This document shows, piece after piece, positions 20,074 to 29,800 of a DNA stretch of 64,000 nt; within the stretch, counting starts at the first letter, position 1, and each line of letters opens with the position of its first letter. A program made the translations under genes and the position numbers. Below the pieces are notes generated by a model that saw only the letters and a program-made list of their open reading frames with translations, had not been told where the DNA came from and made no database searches. The stretch is from positions 2,542,001 to 2,606,000 of the forward strand of contig OZ244944.1 in the NCBI GenBank assembly GCA_965222335.1. The letters run 5' to 3'. This DNA comes from G965222335 sp965222335 (GTDB lineage Bacteria; Pseudomonadota; Gammaproteobacteria; Pseudomonadales; Halieaceae).

Positions 20074-20597
20074 GGCAACAGGCTCCGCACGTTGACCGGC
20101 TCGGCCTCGTTTTGTGCCTGCCCCTTGTCCTTGCCGTCGATGGCCAGGCCCGCGACCCGGTAGAAATTGTAGTCGTGGTACTTGCCGGTGCCGTTGATCA
20201 GCAGGTGCTCCTTCTCGTACACCATGCTGCTGCGCTGGTACTCGCACATCTCGAAGTCGGGGGTGAGCTGGATGGCGCCCGTGGGGCAGGCTTCCTCGCA
20301 CATCCCGCAGAGAATGCAGCGGGAAAAGTTGATACGGAAGAACTCCGGATACCAGCGCCCGTCATCGCGCACGCCCTGCTGCAGGGCGATACAGTCCACC
20401 GGGCAGGCAACAGCGCAGAGGTTGCAGGCGACACAGCGCTCGTCGCCGTCCGGATCCCGGGTGAGGACGATGCGCCCCCGGTACCGGGGCGCGAGGTAGG
20501 GCTGTTGCTCCGGGTACTGTACGGTCTCGGCGCGGCTGAAGCTGTGCTGCAGGATCGTCCCGATCGTGCGTAGCTGTGACCAGAGGGCGCGCAGCAT
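20070..20597 (-). CDS. nuoI: NADH-quinone oxidoreductase subunit I (two 4Fe-4S)
   Basis: 175 residues, very close to E. coli NuoI. It has two CxxCxxCxxxCP ferredoxin motifs, CVACNLCAVACPVDC and CILCGMCEEACPTGA, which hold clusters N6a and N6b between the peripheral arm and N2. The ATG at 20597 is preferred over one six codons upstream because GGAGGGGG precedes it and it sits 2 nt after the nuoH stop. Confidence 0.97.
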   Translation of the reverse strand: MLRALWSQLRTIGTILQHSFSRAETVQYPEQQPYLAPRYRGRIVLTRDPDGDERCVACNLCAVACPVDCIALQQGVRDDGRWYPEFFRINFSRCILCGMCEEACPTGAIQLTPDFEMCEYQRSSMVYEKEHLLINGTGKYHDYNFYRVAGLAIDGKDKGQAQNEAEPVNVRSLLP

Positions 20598-20599
20598 GT

Positions 20600-21568
20600 T
20601 CACCCCCTCCACCACAGGGCCAGGGCCCCCGTGGCCAGCAGGTTGAACAGGGTCAGGGGCAGCAGGTATTTCCAGCCCAGGGCCATGAGCTGGTCGTAGC
20701 GGGGTCGCGGTATCGCCGCGCGGAGAAGCACAAAGAAACAGATCAGCACGAACACCTTGAGGCTGAACCAGACAATGGGCGGCAGCCAGGGCCCCAGCCA
20801 GCCGCCAAAAAACAGGGTCACGATCATGCAGGAGATCAGGATCAGGCCCAGGTACTCGCCGAGCATGAACATGGCGAATTTCATGCCGCCGTACTCGGTG
20901 TGGAAACCGGCAGTCAGCTCGTGCTCCGCTTCCGGGAGGTCAAAGGGCAGGCGGTGACTCTCGGCGATGCCCGCAATCAGGAAGCAGAACAGGCCCAGGA
21001 CCTGGGGGACGCAGAACCACAGGCCGCGCTGGGCCTCGACGATGTCCTGCAGGCGGAAACTGCCCGCCAGCATCACCACGCCCATGAGCGACAGGCCCAT
21101 GAATACCTCGTAGCTGATCATTTGCGCGGCGCTGCGCAGGCCCCCCAGCAGGGCGTACTTGTTGTTTGAGGCGAGGCCGCCCAGCAGCACGCTGTATACC
21201 GCCAGCGAGGTCATGCCGAGGAAAAACAGCAGGCCGATATTCAGGTCCAGCACCTGCCACCCGGGCGCGAAAGGCACGACAGCAAAGCCCAGCAGCATCG
21301 TCACCACGATCGCGGTGGGCGCGAACACGAACACCACGCGATCGGCAAAGGGCGGTACCCAGTCGTGCTTGGTCAGCAGTTTGAGCATGTCCGCCGCAAC
21401 CTGCAGCACGCCGAAAGGCCCCAGCCGGTTGGGGCCGTGACGGTCCTGCCAGATGCCCAGCAGGCGCCGTTCGAACCAGGTGAGCACGGCAGCACCGCCA
21501 ACCGCGGCGCCGATCAGGCCCAGCCCGAACAGGATCGTGGCGGGGGTGCCGAGGGGGAGCTCAGCCAT
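20600..21568 (-). CDS. nuoH: NADH-quinone oxidoreductase subunit H
   Basis: 322 residues, eight membrane helices. It forms the quinone chamber with NuoB/NuoD. Diagnostic stretches: ERRLLGIWQDRHGPNRLGPFG, ASNNKYALLGGLRSAAQMISYE, ESHRLPFDLPEAEHELTAGF and the RAAIPRPRYDQLM-like C-terminus. The ATG at 21568 has GGGAGGG in front and overlaps the nuoG stop by 8 bp. Confidence 0.97.
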   Translation of the reverse strand: MAELPLGTPATILFGLGLIGAAVGGAAVLTWFERRLLGIWQDRHGPNRLGPFGVLQVAADMLKLLTKHDWVPPFADRVVFVFAPTAIVVTMLLGFAVVPFAPGWQVLDLNIGLLFFLGMTSLAVYSVLLGGLASNNKYALLGGLRSAAQMISYEVFMGLSLMGVVMLAGSFRLQDIVEAQRGLWFCVPQVLGLFCFLIAGIAESHRLPFDLPEAEHELTAGFHTEYGGMKFAMFMLGEYLGLILISCMIVTLFFGGWLGPWLPPIVWFSLKVFVLICFFVLLRAAIPRPRYDQLMALGWKYLLPLTLFNLLATGALALWWRG

Positions 21569-24314
21569 GCTGTCCCTCCCGGTCGCTGCCAATCAGCGTC
21601 GGTGGCGGCGGCACGAAATCCGCTGCCCGCTGTAGATCGACCCGCTGGCCGCCGTGAAGATGGGCGGTGGCGGGGTAGCCGGCGCTGAAACCGGCGCAGC
21701 CGGCGACCAGGCTCGCGTTGACGCGCACCGCCAGTGGCGTGGGGAATTCACCGATGCGCACGCCGTCGCCATCGGCGACGCCCAGGGCCCTGGCATCGTC
21801 GGGGGCAAGCTCGATACAGGCGGGGCGCACCAGCTCGCGAATACCGGGGCTCAGGGCGCTGAGCGGGTCGCTGCCAAAAATGTGGTAGCGCGGCACCAGG
21901 CGCAGGCTGCCGTTACCGCCGGTGCCAGCGAGCGCTGAAGTGGTCGGCGCGGCCCCGGCCTGGCCGTTGTTCCCGGCCTCGAGCAGGCGTACCCCGGCGC
22001 TGCCGCCCTTGAGTGCACCACCCACCTCTTCCTGGAAGCGGTGCAGGCTCTGGTTGGAATTCCAGCCGGGAGACCAGACAAAGGGCAGCAGGGCGCCCGG
22101 CGTATCGCGGTTCAGGCCTTCCATGGTGAAACCCAGGGCGCTCTCCTCATCCCGCGGCTGGCGTGGCTCGTGCACCGACCGGTCAGCGCGCATCGCGGTG
22201 CGCCCGCTGTAGCGCAGGGGCTGGCGTGGCACGCGCACGCCGCCGGCGCGACGAAACAGGTGATCCGGAGCCGCCCGGGGCATTGCTGCCAGGGCTGGTA
22301 CCGCCGCGGCGCAGCCCCGGGTGATATCGTCGAAGTGTTGCCAGTCCGCGGTTTCTGCCAGACCCACTTCCCGCGCGGCCGCCAGCAACCAGACCCAGGC
22401 GGGGCGCCGTTCACCTGCTGGCTGGAACACCGGGAAGTGGCGCTGGGCGCGCCCGCTGAGGCTGACCAGGGTGCCCTCGCTCTCCAGCGGGCTGGCTGCG
22501 GGAAGCACCAGGTGGCTGGCGGAGGTGGTGGGATTATCCAGGCCGTCCAGGCTGATCACCCGCGGACAGTGCTGCAACAGGTCCTGCACCAGGGCCGGGT
22601 CGGCGCGCTGGTAGAGGTCATTCTCCAGCACCAGCAGGGTGTCGATTTCCCCGCGCCGGGCGCGGCTTGCCAGTTCGTCCAGGTCCGGCGGCGATACCTG
22701 CCCCTCGCAGAGCATGGCCTGTCCCAGGCTGTTGGCCTCGGGCAGCACCAGGCTGAACATGACCTGCGCGCCGCGCTCACCGAGGGCGGTGGCCACCTCT
22801 GCCGCAGCCTGCATCGGCGCGGCATCCTCCAGGCCACTGCCGGCGATGATCAGCGGGCGCTCGGCGGCGCTGAGCAGGTCGGCGATCTCCGCGGCCTGCG
22901 TGCCGGGGGAGGTCGCGCCGCGCAGGTGAGCGGCGATATCCTGCCCCAGGCGGGCGATCTCCTCCGGGGTGAGCTGCAGTGAGTGGGAAGCGACGTCGTC
23001 CAGGCGCGTGGCGGCGACGTCGGCAATCGCCAGCGGGCTGCGCTGATCCTGGGCCAGGTTGCGAATCGCCGCATCCTGCCAGGGCAGCAGTTGCAGTGAC
23101 TCGGCCAGGGCATAGGCGCGATTGCGCACGCTCTGGCGCAGGGACAGGGCGATCCGCGGCGCGGTATTGGTGACGTCCTCTCCCAGGATCAGGACCGCAT
23201 CGGCGGCTTCCATCTCGGCGATATCGGGGGTGTGCGCCGGGGTCGAGCGCGCCAGCTGCAGGGCCGTTGCCGCGAGCCGCTGCTGGCGTTTACTGGCGCC
23301 CGGGCAGAAGTCCGCCCCGCCGCTGAGCAGGCGCAGCAGGTAATTGGCTTCCACCGAGGCCCGTGGCGAGCCCACCGCCGCCACGCGCTGCTCGGCCAGG
23401 CTCTGGCCCAGGTAGGTCAGGGCGGTATGGTGATCCACCGCGTCGAAGCGCCCGTCTTCCCGCCGCAGGCCGGGGTATTCGAGTCTGTCGGCGTGATTCA
23501 CGTAGCCGGCGCCAAAGCGGCCGCGATCGCACAGGAAGTAACCGTTGACCGCGGCGTTGTAGCGATTGTGCACCCGCTTCACCTTGCCGTAGCGCTCCCC
23601 GGGGAGGGTGTTACAGCCGGCCGCGCAGCCGGTACACACGGAGGGGGCTGATTGCAGGTCCCACTTGCGGGTGTAGTCGTGGACCAGCGCTTTATCGGTA
23701 AACACCCCGGTGGGGCAGACCTCCACCAGGTTGCCGGCGAACTCGCTCTCCAGGATCCCGTCTTCCTGGCGCCCGAAGAAGATGTGGTCGTGACAGGCCT
23801 GGGCGACCAGGTCGCGGCCGCCGGCGACATCCTGGTAGAAGCGGGTGCAGCGGTAGCAGGTGATGCAGCGGTTCATCTCGTGATGGACCAGCGGTCCCAG
23901 GTACTGGTTGCGGTAGGTCTTTTTGCGCCCGCGGTAGCGACGATCGCGGTGCCCTGTCATCAACGTCATATCCTGCAGATGGCATTCGCCCCCTTCCGCG
24001 CAGACCGGGCAGTCGTGGGGGTGGTTGATCATCAGGGACTCGATGATGCCGCGGCGGAAACGGCTGGCGCGTTCGCCGGCCAGGGACAGGATGGCACCGT
24101 CGCTCACCGGGGTCATGCAGGCCATCACCAGGCGCCCGCGGGTATCTTCCTCATCCTGGAACTGGAGCATGGCGCACTGGCGACAGGCGCCGATCGAGCC
24201 CATCGCCGGGTGCCAGCAAAAGTAGGGCAGGTCCAGGCCAAGCCCCAGGCAGGTCTCAAGCAGGTTCTTGCCCTCGGTGACGCTGTACTCGACCCCGTCG
24301 ATGCGAATCTTCAC
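21561..24314 (-). CDS. nuoG: NADH-quinone oxidoreductase subunit G (Fe-S)
   Basis: 917 residues (E. coli 908). The N-terminal 2Fe-2S domain has CWHPAMGSIGACRQC, followed by the His-liganded cluster region HPHDCPVCAEGGECHLQD and CITCYRC...CPTGVF. The motif CTGCAAGCN with a later YFLCDRG matches the extra N7 cluster found in E. coli-type NuoG. The rest is the molybdopterin-oxidoreductase-like domain without molybdenum. The start is a GTG overlapping the nuoF stop (GTGA) behind GGGAGGTG; it matches the E. coli N-terminus. Confidence 0.97.
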   Translation of the reverse strand: MKIRIDGVEYSVTEGKNLLETCLGLGLDLPYFCWHPAMGSIGACRQCAMLQFQDEEDTRGRLVMACMTPVSDGAILSLAGERASRFRRGIIESLMINHPHDCPVCAEGGECHLQDMTLMTGHRDRRYRGRKKTYRNQYLGPLVHHEMNRCITCYRCTRFYQDVAGGRDLVAQACHDHIFFGRQEDGILESEFAGNLVEVCPTGVFTDKALVHDYTRKWDLQSAPSVCTGCAAGCNTLPGERYGKVKRVHNRYNAAVNGYFLCDRGRFGAGYVNHADRLEYPGLRREDGRFDAVDHHTALTYLGQSLAEQRVAAVGSPRASVEANYLLRLLSGGADFCPGASKRQQRLAATALQLARSTPAHTPDIAEMEAADAVLILGEDVTNTAPRIALSLRQSVRNRAYALAESLQLLPWQDAAIRNLAQDQRSPLAIADVAATRLDDVASHSLQLTPEEIARLGQDIAAHLRGATSPGTQAAEIADLLSAAERPLIIAGSGLEDAAPMQAAAEVATALGERGAQVMFSLVLPEANSLGQAMLCEGQVSPPDLDELASRARRGEIDTLLVLENDLYQRADPALVQDLLQHCPRVISLDGLDNPTTSASHLVLPAASPLESEGTLVSLSGRAQRHFPVFQPAGERRPAWVWLLAAAREVGLAETADWQHFDDITRGCAAAVPALAAMPRAAPDHLFRRAGGVRVPRQPLRYSGRTAMRADRSVHEPRQPRDEESALGFTMEGLNRDTPGALLPFVWSPGWNSNQSLHRFQEEVGGALKGGSAGVRLLEAGNNGQAGAAPTTSALAGTGGNGSLRLVPRYHIFGSDPLSALSPGIRELVRPACIELAPDDARALGVADGDGVRIGEFPTPLAVRVNASLVAGCAGFSAGYPATAHLHGGQRVDLQRAADFVPPPPTLIGSDREGQHG

Positions 24315-25621
24315 GCCGCCACCTCCCGCCGGCACCAGGGGCAGGCGCCCGCGTCGATATGGCGCTGGAAGTCGGCGCGGAAATACTTGAGGCCGCTGGC
24401 CAGGGGCTCCATCGCCCCGGGAGCGAGGGCACAGTGGGTATTCCCCGGGGTGCCGATAAAATCCACGTGCATCTCCAGGGTGTCCAGGTCCTCGGGCCGG
24501 CCGCGGCCGGACTCGATGTCGTCCAGTACCTGCGCCGACCAGGGCAGCCCGTCACGGCAGGGGGTGCAGAAGCCGCAGGACTCCTGGGCGAAGAATTCCA
24601 CCAGGTTTTTGATAAAGCCCACCGGGCAGGTGCGGTCGTCAAGTACGATCATGGTGCCGGTACCCATGCGACTGCCCGCCTTGCCGATAGCGTCGTAATC
24701 CATGGGCACGTCCAGGTGCTCCGCCACCAGGAAATCGGTGGAGCCGCCGCCGGGCAGCAGGCCGCGGAAGCTGTAACCATCGGCCATCCCGCCGGCGTGC
24801 TGCTCCAGGATTTCACGGATGGGGGTGCCGATCGGCAGTTCCCAGCAGCCGGGATTGCGCACCTGGCCACTGATGCCGTAGAGCTTGGTGCCGGTGTCCT
24901 CGGTGAGACCCAGGTCCTGGAACCACTGCGCGCCGCGTTCGATGATGTGGGGGATGTTGCACAGGGTTTCCACGTTGTTGACGATGGTGGGCCGGCCCCA
25001 GAGGCCGCTGACCTGGGGGAAGGGCGGCTTGGCCCGCGGGTTGGCGCGCTTGCCCTCCAGGGAGCTGATCAGCGCGGTCTCCTCCCCGCAGATGTAGCGG
25101 CCGGCACTGGCGTGCACGTGCATCTGCAGCCGGTAGCCCGAGCCCAGGATGTTGTCCCCGAGATAGCCCCTGGCGTGGCACTCGCGGATCGCCTCTCGCA
25201 GCAGGCGTTCCGCCAGCAGGTACTCGGCGCGGATAAAGATATAGGCCACATCGGCGCCGATGGTGTAGGCGGCGAGGATCATGCCCTCGATCAGTTGGTG
25301 CGGGTCGCACTCGAGCAGCAAGCGGTCCTTGAAGGCGCCCGGTTCCATTTCATCGGCGTTGCAGATCAGGTACTTGTGCCTGCCGGGGCCGGCTGCCTCC
25401 TCCATGGGCACAAAGCTCCACTTCAGCCCGGTGGGAAAGCCCGCACCGCCGCGGCCGCGCAGCCTGGAGTCCTTGACCCGCTGCAGGCATTCTTCCGGGC
25501 TCAGCTTGCCGATCGCCGTATGCAGGCCGGCGTAGCCGCCGTTCGCCTCGTAGCCCGCGAGGTCTACCGGGCGGCGCTCGGGGGTCACGTTACGGGTCAG
25601 GGGGCGGTCCAGCGCGCTCAT
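24311..25621 (-). CDS. nuoF: NADH-quinone oxidoreductase subunit F (FMN, 4Fe-4S)
   Basis: 436 residues. It takes electrons from NADH. The glycine-rich NADH/FMN segments RGRGGAGFPTGLKW and YICGEETALISSLEGKR are present, and the N3 cluster ligands lie in ESCGFCTPCRDG with a later Cys (THCALAPG). The ATG lies 3 bp before the nuoE stop region (overlap of 4 bp). Confidence 0.97.
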   Translation of the reverse strand: MSALDRPLTRNVTPERRPVDLAGYEANGGYAGLHTAIGKLSPEECLQRVKDSRLRGRGGAGFPTGLKWSFVPMEEAAGPGRHKYLICNADEMEPGAFKDRLLLECDPHQLIEGMILAAYTIGADVAYIFIRAEYLLAERLLREAIRECHARGYLGDNILGSGYRLQMHVHASAGRYICGEETALISSLEGKRANPRAKPPFPQVSGLWGRPTIVNNVETLCNIPHIIERGAQWFQDLGLTEDTGTKLYGISGQVRNPGCWELPIGTPIREILEQHAGGMADGYSFRGLLPGGGSTDFLVAEHLDVPMDYDAIGKAGSRMGTGTMIVLDDRTCPVGFIKNLVEFFAQESCGFCTPCRDGLPWSAQVLDDIESGRGRPEDLDTLEMHVDFIGTPGNTHCALAPGAMEPLASGLKYFRADFQRHIDAGACPWCRREVAA

Positions 25622-26133
25622 TCCCGCCGCCCTCCTGAATCACCCTGCAGGGCCCGGTCCAGGGTCTCGGGGGTGACGTCCTGCAGCAGGTCGTCACCCA
25701 GCATCAGCACGGGTGCCCGGTCACAGGCGCCGAGGCAGGTGACCGGCAGCAGGGTGAGGCCACCATCATCGGTGGTCTCACCGTAGTCGATGCCCAGTTG
25801 CTGCCGGCAATGCTCGCGCAATGACTCGCAACCCTTGATCCAGCAGGTGACGCTGTTGCAGAGCAGAAGCACGCGCTCGCCCACGGGTTCGCGGAAGATC
25901 AGGTTGTAGAAGGTGGCGATGCCCTCCAGTTCGTCCGCCGACATCCGCAGGTGGCGAGCGATGGCCCGCAGGCTGGTGTCGGAGACCCAGCCACGATGGC
26001 GCTGCACGATTTTCAGGGCGTCGATGGCCACCGCCTCCCGGTAGGGGGCATGCTCGATCTCGGCGTCAATGGCGGCGAGCTCATCTGCCGACAGCACGGA
26101 CGCGATATCCTGGTTTGCGATCTGCGCGCTCAT
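25618..26133 (-). CDS. nuoE: NADH-quinone oxidoreductase subunit E (2Fe-2S)
   Basis: 171 residues, thioredoxin-like fold. The N1a cluster ligands appear as CNSVTC (C-x4-C) and CLGACD (C-x3-C). An N-terminal helical bundle contains KIVQRHRGWVSD. It partners NuoF in the NADH dehydrogenase module and overlaps nuoCD by 4 bp. Confidence 0.97.
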   Translation of the reverse strand: MSAQIANQDIASVLSADELAAIDAEIEHAPYREAVAIDALKIVQRHRGWVSDTSLRAIARHLRMSADELEGIATFYNLIFREPVGERVLLLCNSVTCWIKGCESLREHCRQQLGIDYGETTDDGGLTLLPVTCLGACDRAPVLMLGDDLLQDVTPETLDRALQGDSGGRRE

Positions 26134-27890
26134 CGGTCGACGTCCGCCATGACGAAATCGATACTGGCGATGATCGCAATCAGGTCGGGGATCATCAGCC
26201 CGCGGCTGATCAGCGGCAGCTGCTGCAGCGCGGGAAAGGACGGTGTGCGGATGCGTGTGCGGTAACTGCCGGTGCCGCCGTCGGAGACCAGGTGATAGCT
26301 GTTGATGCCCTTGGTCGCTTCGACCGCGAAGGCGGCTTCGCCCGCGGGTATCACCGGGCCCCAGCTCACGTTGAGGAAGTGATGGATCAGGGTTTCGATG
26401 TCATTGAGCATCCGGTCCCGCGGCGGCGGGGTCGCGGAGCGGTGTTCACTCTTTACCGGTCCTTCTGGCATGTTATCCACACACTGGCGGATAATTCGCA
26501 GGGACTGGCGGATTTCTTCCACCCTCACCACGGCGCGATCGTAGCTGTCGCCGCGGTGCGTCACCGGCACCTCGAAGTCGAACTGCTCATAGCCAGCATA
26601 GGGGCGATCACGGCGCAGGTCGAAGTCCATCCCCGTGGCCCGCAGTGACGCCCCGGTAATCCCCCAGTCCAGCGCTTCCTGGCTGTTGTAGGCACCGATG
26701 CCCACGGTGCGCTGCTTGATGATGCTGTTGTCCATGACCATCTTCTGGTAGTGGTCCAGGCGCGCCGGCATGCTGTCGATAAACTCGCGCACCAGGGTGT
26801 CCCAGCCCCGGGGCAGGTCCTGGGCCACGCCGCCGATACGGAACCAGGCCGGGTGCATCCGTCCGCCGGTGATGGCCTCGATAATGCCGAACAGGCGCTC
26901 GCGATCAGCGAACATGTAGAACACCGGCGACATCTGGCCCACGTCCTGGGCAAAAGTGCCGTAGAACACGAGGTGACTGGAAATCCGGAACAGCTCGGCG
27001 AGCATGACCCGGATCACCCGCGCGCGCTCCGGGACCTCAATCCCCGCCAGCTGCTCTACCGCCATTACGTAGGGCAGGTTGTTCATCACCCCGCCGAGGT
27101 AGTCGATGCGGTCGGTGTAGGGGATGAAGGAGTGCCAGCTCTGGCGCTCGGCCATCTTCTCCGCGCCCCGGTGGTGGTAGCCGATGTCCGGCACCGCATC
27201 CACCACCACCTCGCCGTCCAGCTGCAGGGCGATGCGAAACACTCCGTGCACCGAGGGGTGGTTGGGGCCGAGGTTGAGAAACATGAATTCCGTGTCCTCG
27301 TTGGCCCGCAGCATCCCCCATTCCTCCGGTCGGAACTGCAGGGCCTCCTGTTCCTGCTCCTGCTTTTCCTCATCCAGGGAGAAGGGCTCCATTTCGGTGG
27401 CGCGGGCCGGGTGCTCCTTGCGCAGGGCGTGGCCCTCCCAGGTCGGCGGCAGCAGTATCCGGCGCAGGTTGGGGTGGCCGCTGAACTCGATCCCGAACAT
27501 GTCCCAGGCTTCGCGCTCGTACCAGTTGGCGTTGGGCCAGACCTCGCAGGCGGAGGGCACCGCTTCCGGCGGATTGACCGCGACCTTGAGACGCAGGTCC
27601 TCGCGCCGGTCAATGCTGAACAGGTGGTAGACCACGGTAAAATCGGCTGCGTGCGCCGGGCGGTGCTCGCGCAGACGCTCATCGATCCCGAACAGGTCCA
27701 GCAGCACGGGGAAGTCCGTGCGCAGGCCGCGCAGCGTGTCGGTGATCTGCTCCCGCGCCACCCACAGGGTGGGTATCCGGTCGGCGCAGCTCTGCTCGCC
27801 GAGGAGGGCGCCGCCGAGGCGCGCGGCCCAGGTGCTCTCCATGACGGCCGCGTCAGCCAGCATCTGAGGGCTTCCCGATTCGTGGTTCAC
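26130..27890 (-). CDS. nuoC: NADH-quinone oxidoreductase fused subunits C and D
   Basis: 586 residues, the NuoCD fusion typical of E. coli-like complex I. Residues about 20-190 are the NuoC part (WYEREAWDMFGIEFSGHPNL). The NuoD part follows (NLGPNHPSVHGVFR, PDIGYHHRGAEKMAE, quinone-site His and the C-terminal DFVMADVDR). An acidic Glu-rich linker (about 170-190) joins them. Translation begins at a GTG overlapping the nuoB stop (GTGA). Confidence 0.97.
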   Translation of the reverse strand: MNHESGSPQMLADAAVMESTWAARLGGALLGEQSCADRIPTLWVAREQITDTLRGLRTDFPVLLDLFGIDERLREHRPAHAADFTVVYHLFSIDRREDLRLKVAVNPPEAVPSACEVWPNANWYEREAWDMFGIEFSGHPNLRRILLPPTWEGHALRKEHPARATEMEPFSLDEEKQEQEQEALQFRPEEWGMLRANEDTEFMFLNLGPNHPSVHGVFRIALQLDGEVVVDAVPDIGYHHRGAEKMAERQSWHSFIPYTDRIDYLGGVMNNLPYVMAVEQLAGIEVPERARVIRVMLAELFRISSHLVFYGTFAQDVGQMSPVFYMFADRERLFGIIEAITGGRMHPAWFRIGGVAQDLPRGWDTLVREFIDSMPARLDHYQKMVMDNSIIKQRTVGIGAYNSQEALDWGITGASLRATGMDFDLRRDRPYAGYEQFDFEVPVTHRGDSYDRAVVRVEEIRQSLRIIRQCVDNMPEGPVKSEHRSATPPPRDRMLNDIETLIHHFLNVSWGPVIPAGEAAFAVEATKGINSYHLVSDGGTGSYRTRIRTPSFPALQQLPLISRGLMIPDLIAIIASIDFVMADVDR

Positions 27891-28528
27891 ACATCGTCCG
27901 GCGTCCGCAGTTCCGTGGCCAGGTTGCGCTCCGCCTGCAGGCGGTCGCGATTGGGCTGCGTGGTCTGGCGATAGATACCCTGGTCACCGACCACCCAGCT
28001 CAGGGGGCGCCGCTCGCTGGCGATGGCGTCCTGCAGCATCACCAGGCCCTGCATCAGGGCTTCCGGACGCGGGGGACAGCCGGGTACGTAGACGTCCACG
28101 GGAATAAACTTGTCTACCCCCTGGACCACGCTGTAGATGTCATACATGCCGCCGGAGTTGGCGCATGAGCCCATGGAAATGATCCAGCGCGGCTCCAGCA
28201 GCTGGTCGTAGAGGTGCTGCACCACCGGCGCCATCTTGCGAAACACAGTGCCCGAAATCACCATCAGGTCCGCCTGGCGGGGAGTGGCCCGGATCACCTC
28301 GGAGCCGAAGCGGGCGATATCGTGACGGCTGGTAAATGAGGTCGCCATCTCCACGTAGCAACAGGAGAGACCAAAATTGAAGGGCCACAGTGAGTGTGCC
28401 CGACCCCACGCAATCAGGTCTTCCAGGGTGGCAAAAAATACATTGCGCCTGACCTGCTCCTCCACGCTGTCCATGCCCCCGGGGCTGCTGGCGATGGTGT
28501 CGCCCGGCCGGGTGAGGTTCCACTCCAT
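27887..28528 (-). CDS. nuoB: NADH-quinone oxidoreductase subunit B (cluster N2)
   Basis: 213 residues. The N2 cluster ligands are the tandem Cys pair in GLSCCYVEM, plus GSCANSGG and PGCPPRPE. N2 hands electrons to quinone. The start overlaps the nuoA stop (TGATG). The length is near E. coli NuoB (220). Confidence 0.97.
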   Translation of the reverse strand: MEWNLTRPGDTIASSPGGMDSVEEQVRRNVFFATLEDLIAWGRAHSLWPFNFGLSCCYVEMATSFTSRHDIARFGSEVIRATPRQADLMVISGTVFRKMAPVVQHLYDQLLEPRWIISMGSCANSGGMYDIYSVVQGVDKFIPVDVYVPGCPPRPEALMQGLVMLQDAIASERRPLSWVVGDQGIYRQTTQPNRDRLQAERNLATELRTPDDV

Positions 28529-28947
28529 CAGTCGGCATCCTCCCGCACGGCGACCGAGGCCGAGGAACGGGGTTTACGGCTCTTGATGCCCCAGTCCAGG
28601 GCACCGGTGCTGAGCTCGTAAACCAGGGCCACCCCGAGAATCGCGATGAATACCGCAACCGCGATGTAGCCGGACCAGCCGAGTTCAAAGAAGGCCACCG
28701 CCCAGGCGAAGATGAAGACCGCCTCCAGGTCGAAGATCACGAAAAATATCGCGATCAGGTAGAACTCCACGGAGATCGGCAGCTGGGCGCTGCCTACGGG
28801 CAGCACCCCGGATTCAAAGGGCGTGTTGGTCGCGCGATTGCTGCGCTGCTGACCCAGCAGCCAGGACAGTAGCAGCATGGTGGCCACCAGCATCAGGACC
28901 GCGAGAACGTACACCAGAAATGGCCAGACGGAAGTGGCTTCAGGCAC
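28528..28947 (-). CDS. nuoA: NADH-quinone oxidoreductase subunit A
   Basis: 139 residues, three membrane helices, with the conserved NTPFESGVLPVGSAQLPISV loop and FYLIAIFFVIFDLEAVFIF. The reading frame is open 61 codons further upstream, but GTG at 28947 has GGAGG five nt before it and gives the usual NuoA length (E. coli 147), so it is chosen. It is the first gene of the 13-gene nuo operon; its promoter should lie in 28948-29230. Confidence 0.93.
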   Translation of the reverse strand: MPEATSVWPFLVYVLAVLMLVATMLLLSWLLGQQRSNRATNTPFESGVLPVGSAQLPISVEFYLIAIFFVIFDLEAVFIFAWAVAFFELGWSGYIAVAVFIAILGVALVYELSTGALDWGIKSRKPRSSASVAVREDAD

Positions 28948-29296
28948 GGCGTCCTCCGCCCGGGGAAGGCAGGCCGGTTGGCATGCATCGGCGCGTTTCG
29001 CCTGGACAATAGGGGGGCGTTGGCAGGTCGCGGCGCGCGATCTGTCGTAGAACTGGTACGCCTGTGTCGTCTGCTGACATTCGATCTCCACATTACCGCT
29101 GGGGTCTTGTTGGAGGCCACTTGCCCACACCGTGAGGTGTCGGGTTAAGTCGTCGACCGGGTACAGCCACCGCCTACATCGTCAATCAGCCTAGACAGGA
29201 TACCTCGCAAGCGCAAGCTGACTGAGGCGCGTGAAAAGCTTTCCCCGGCGCCGGCAGGCCGCCTACACTGAAGTGACCGAATGGGAGCGCCCGGCG
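28948..29296. other. Divergent intergenic region nuoA / histidine phosphatase
   Basis: About 350 nt that must hold the nuo promoter (minus strand) and that of the phosphatase (plus strand). No convincing -35/-10 pair, terminator or small gene was found by eye. CACCTCACGGTG at about 29130-29141 is a short palindrome that could be an operator. Confidence 0.3.
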
Positions 29297-29800
29297 ATGA
29301 AAACCCTGCACCTGCTGCGTCATGCCAAATCGTCCTGGAAGGACGCTTCCCTGGATGACCGGGAACGAGAGCTGAATGGCCGGGGGCGACGTGACGCCCC
29401 CGCGATGGGCGCGGCGCTCGCCGCGCAGCTGGCGCCCATGCCGGTGACGGTGAGCCCCGCGGCCCGCGCCAGGTTGACCCTGCAGGGATTGTGCGAGGGG
29501 TGGCCGGCACTGGCGGCGCAGCCACATGAGGTGGAGGAGGAACTCTATACGTTTTCCGGCGCGCGTTTGCTGGCCTGGCTGCGACGCTGCAGTGACGCGC
29601 GTGACAGCCTGTTTCTGCTGGGGCATAACCCGGCCCTCACCGAGCTGGTCAACACCCTGCTCGGCGAACTGTGGCTGGAAAACCTGCCCACCGCCGGCTA
29701 TGTGCGCCTGCAGCTCCCCGGGAATACCTGGCGTCAGGCAGGCGAGGTTCCCGCCAGCGCCGACATGCTGCTGGTGCCTCGCGAGCTGGCGCGGGACTAG
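29297..29800 (+). CDS. SixA-type histidine phosphatase
   Basis: 167 residues. The phosphohistidine motif LLRHAKSSW is at the N-terminus (RHA, residues 8-10), the second catalytic Arg is probably in VSPAARARLTLQ, and the second His in FLLGHNPALTELV. This matches the small SixA branch of the histidine phosphatase superfamily, which removes phosphate from phosphohistidine proteins in some members; the substrate here is unknown. ATG at 29297 is chosen (GGGAGCG upstream) over an in-frame start 22 codons earlier. Its stop overlaps the yqjG-like stop by 4 bp, end to end. Confidence 0.85.
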   Translation: MKTLHLLRHAKSSWKDASLDDRERELNGRGRRDAPAMGAALAAQLAPMPVTVSPAARARLTLQGLCEGWPALAAQPHEVEEELYTFSGARLLAWLRRCSDARDSLFLLGHNPALTELVNTLLGELWLENLPTAGYVRLQLPGNTWRQAGEVPASADMLLVPRELARD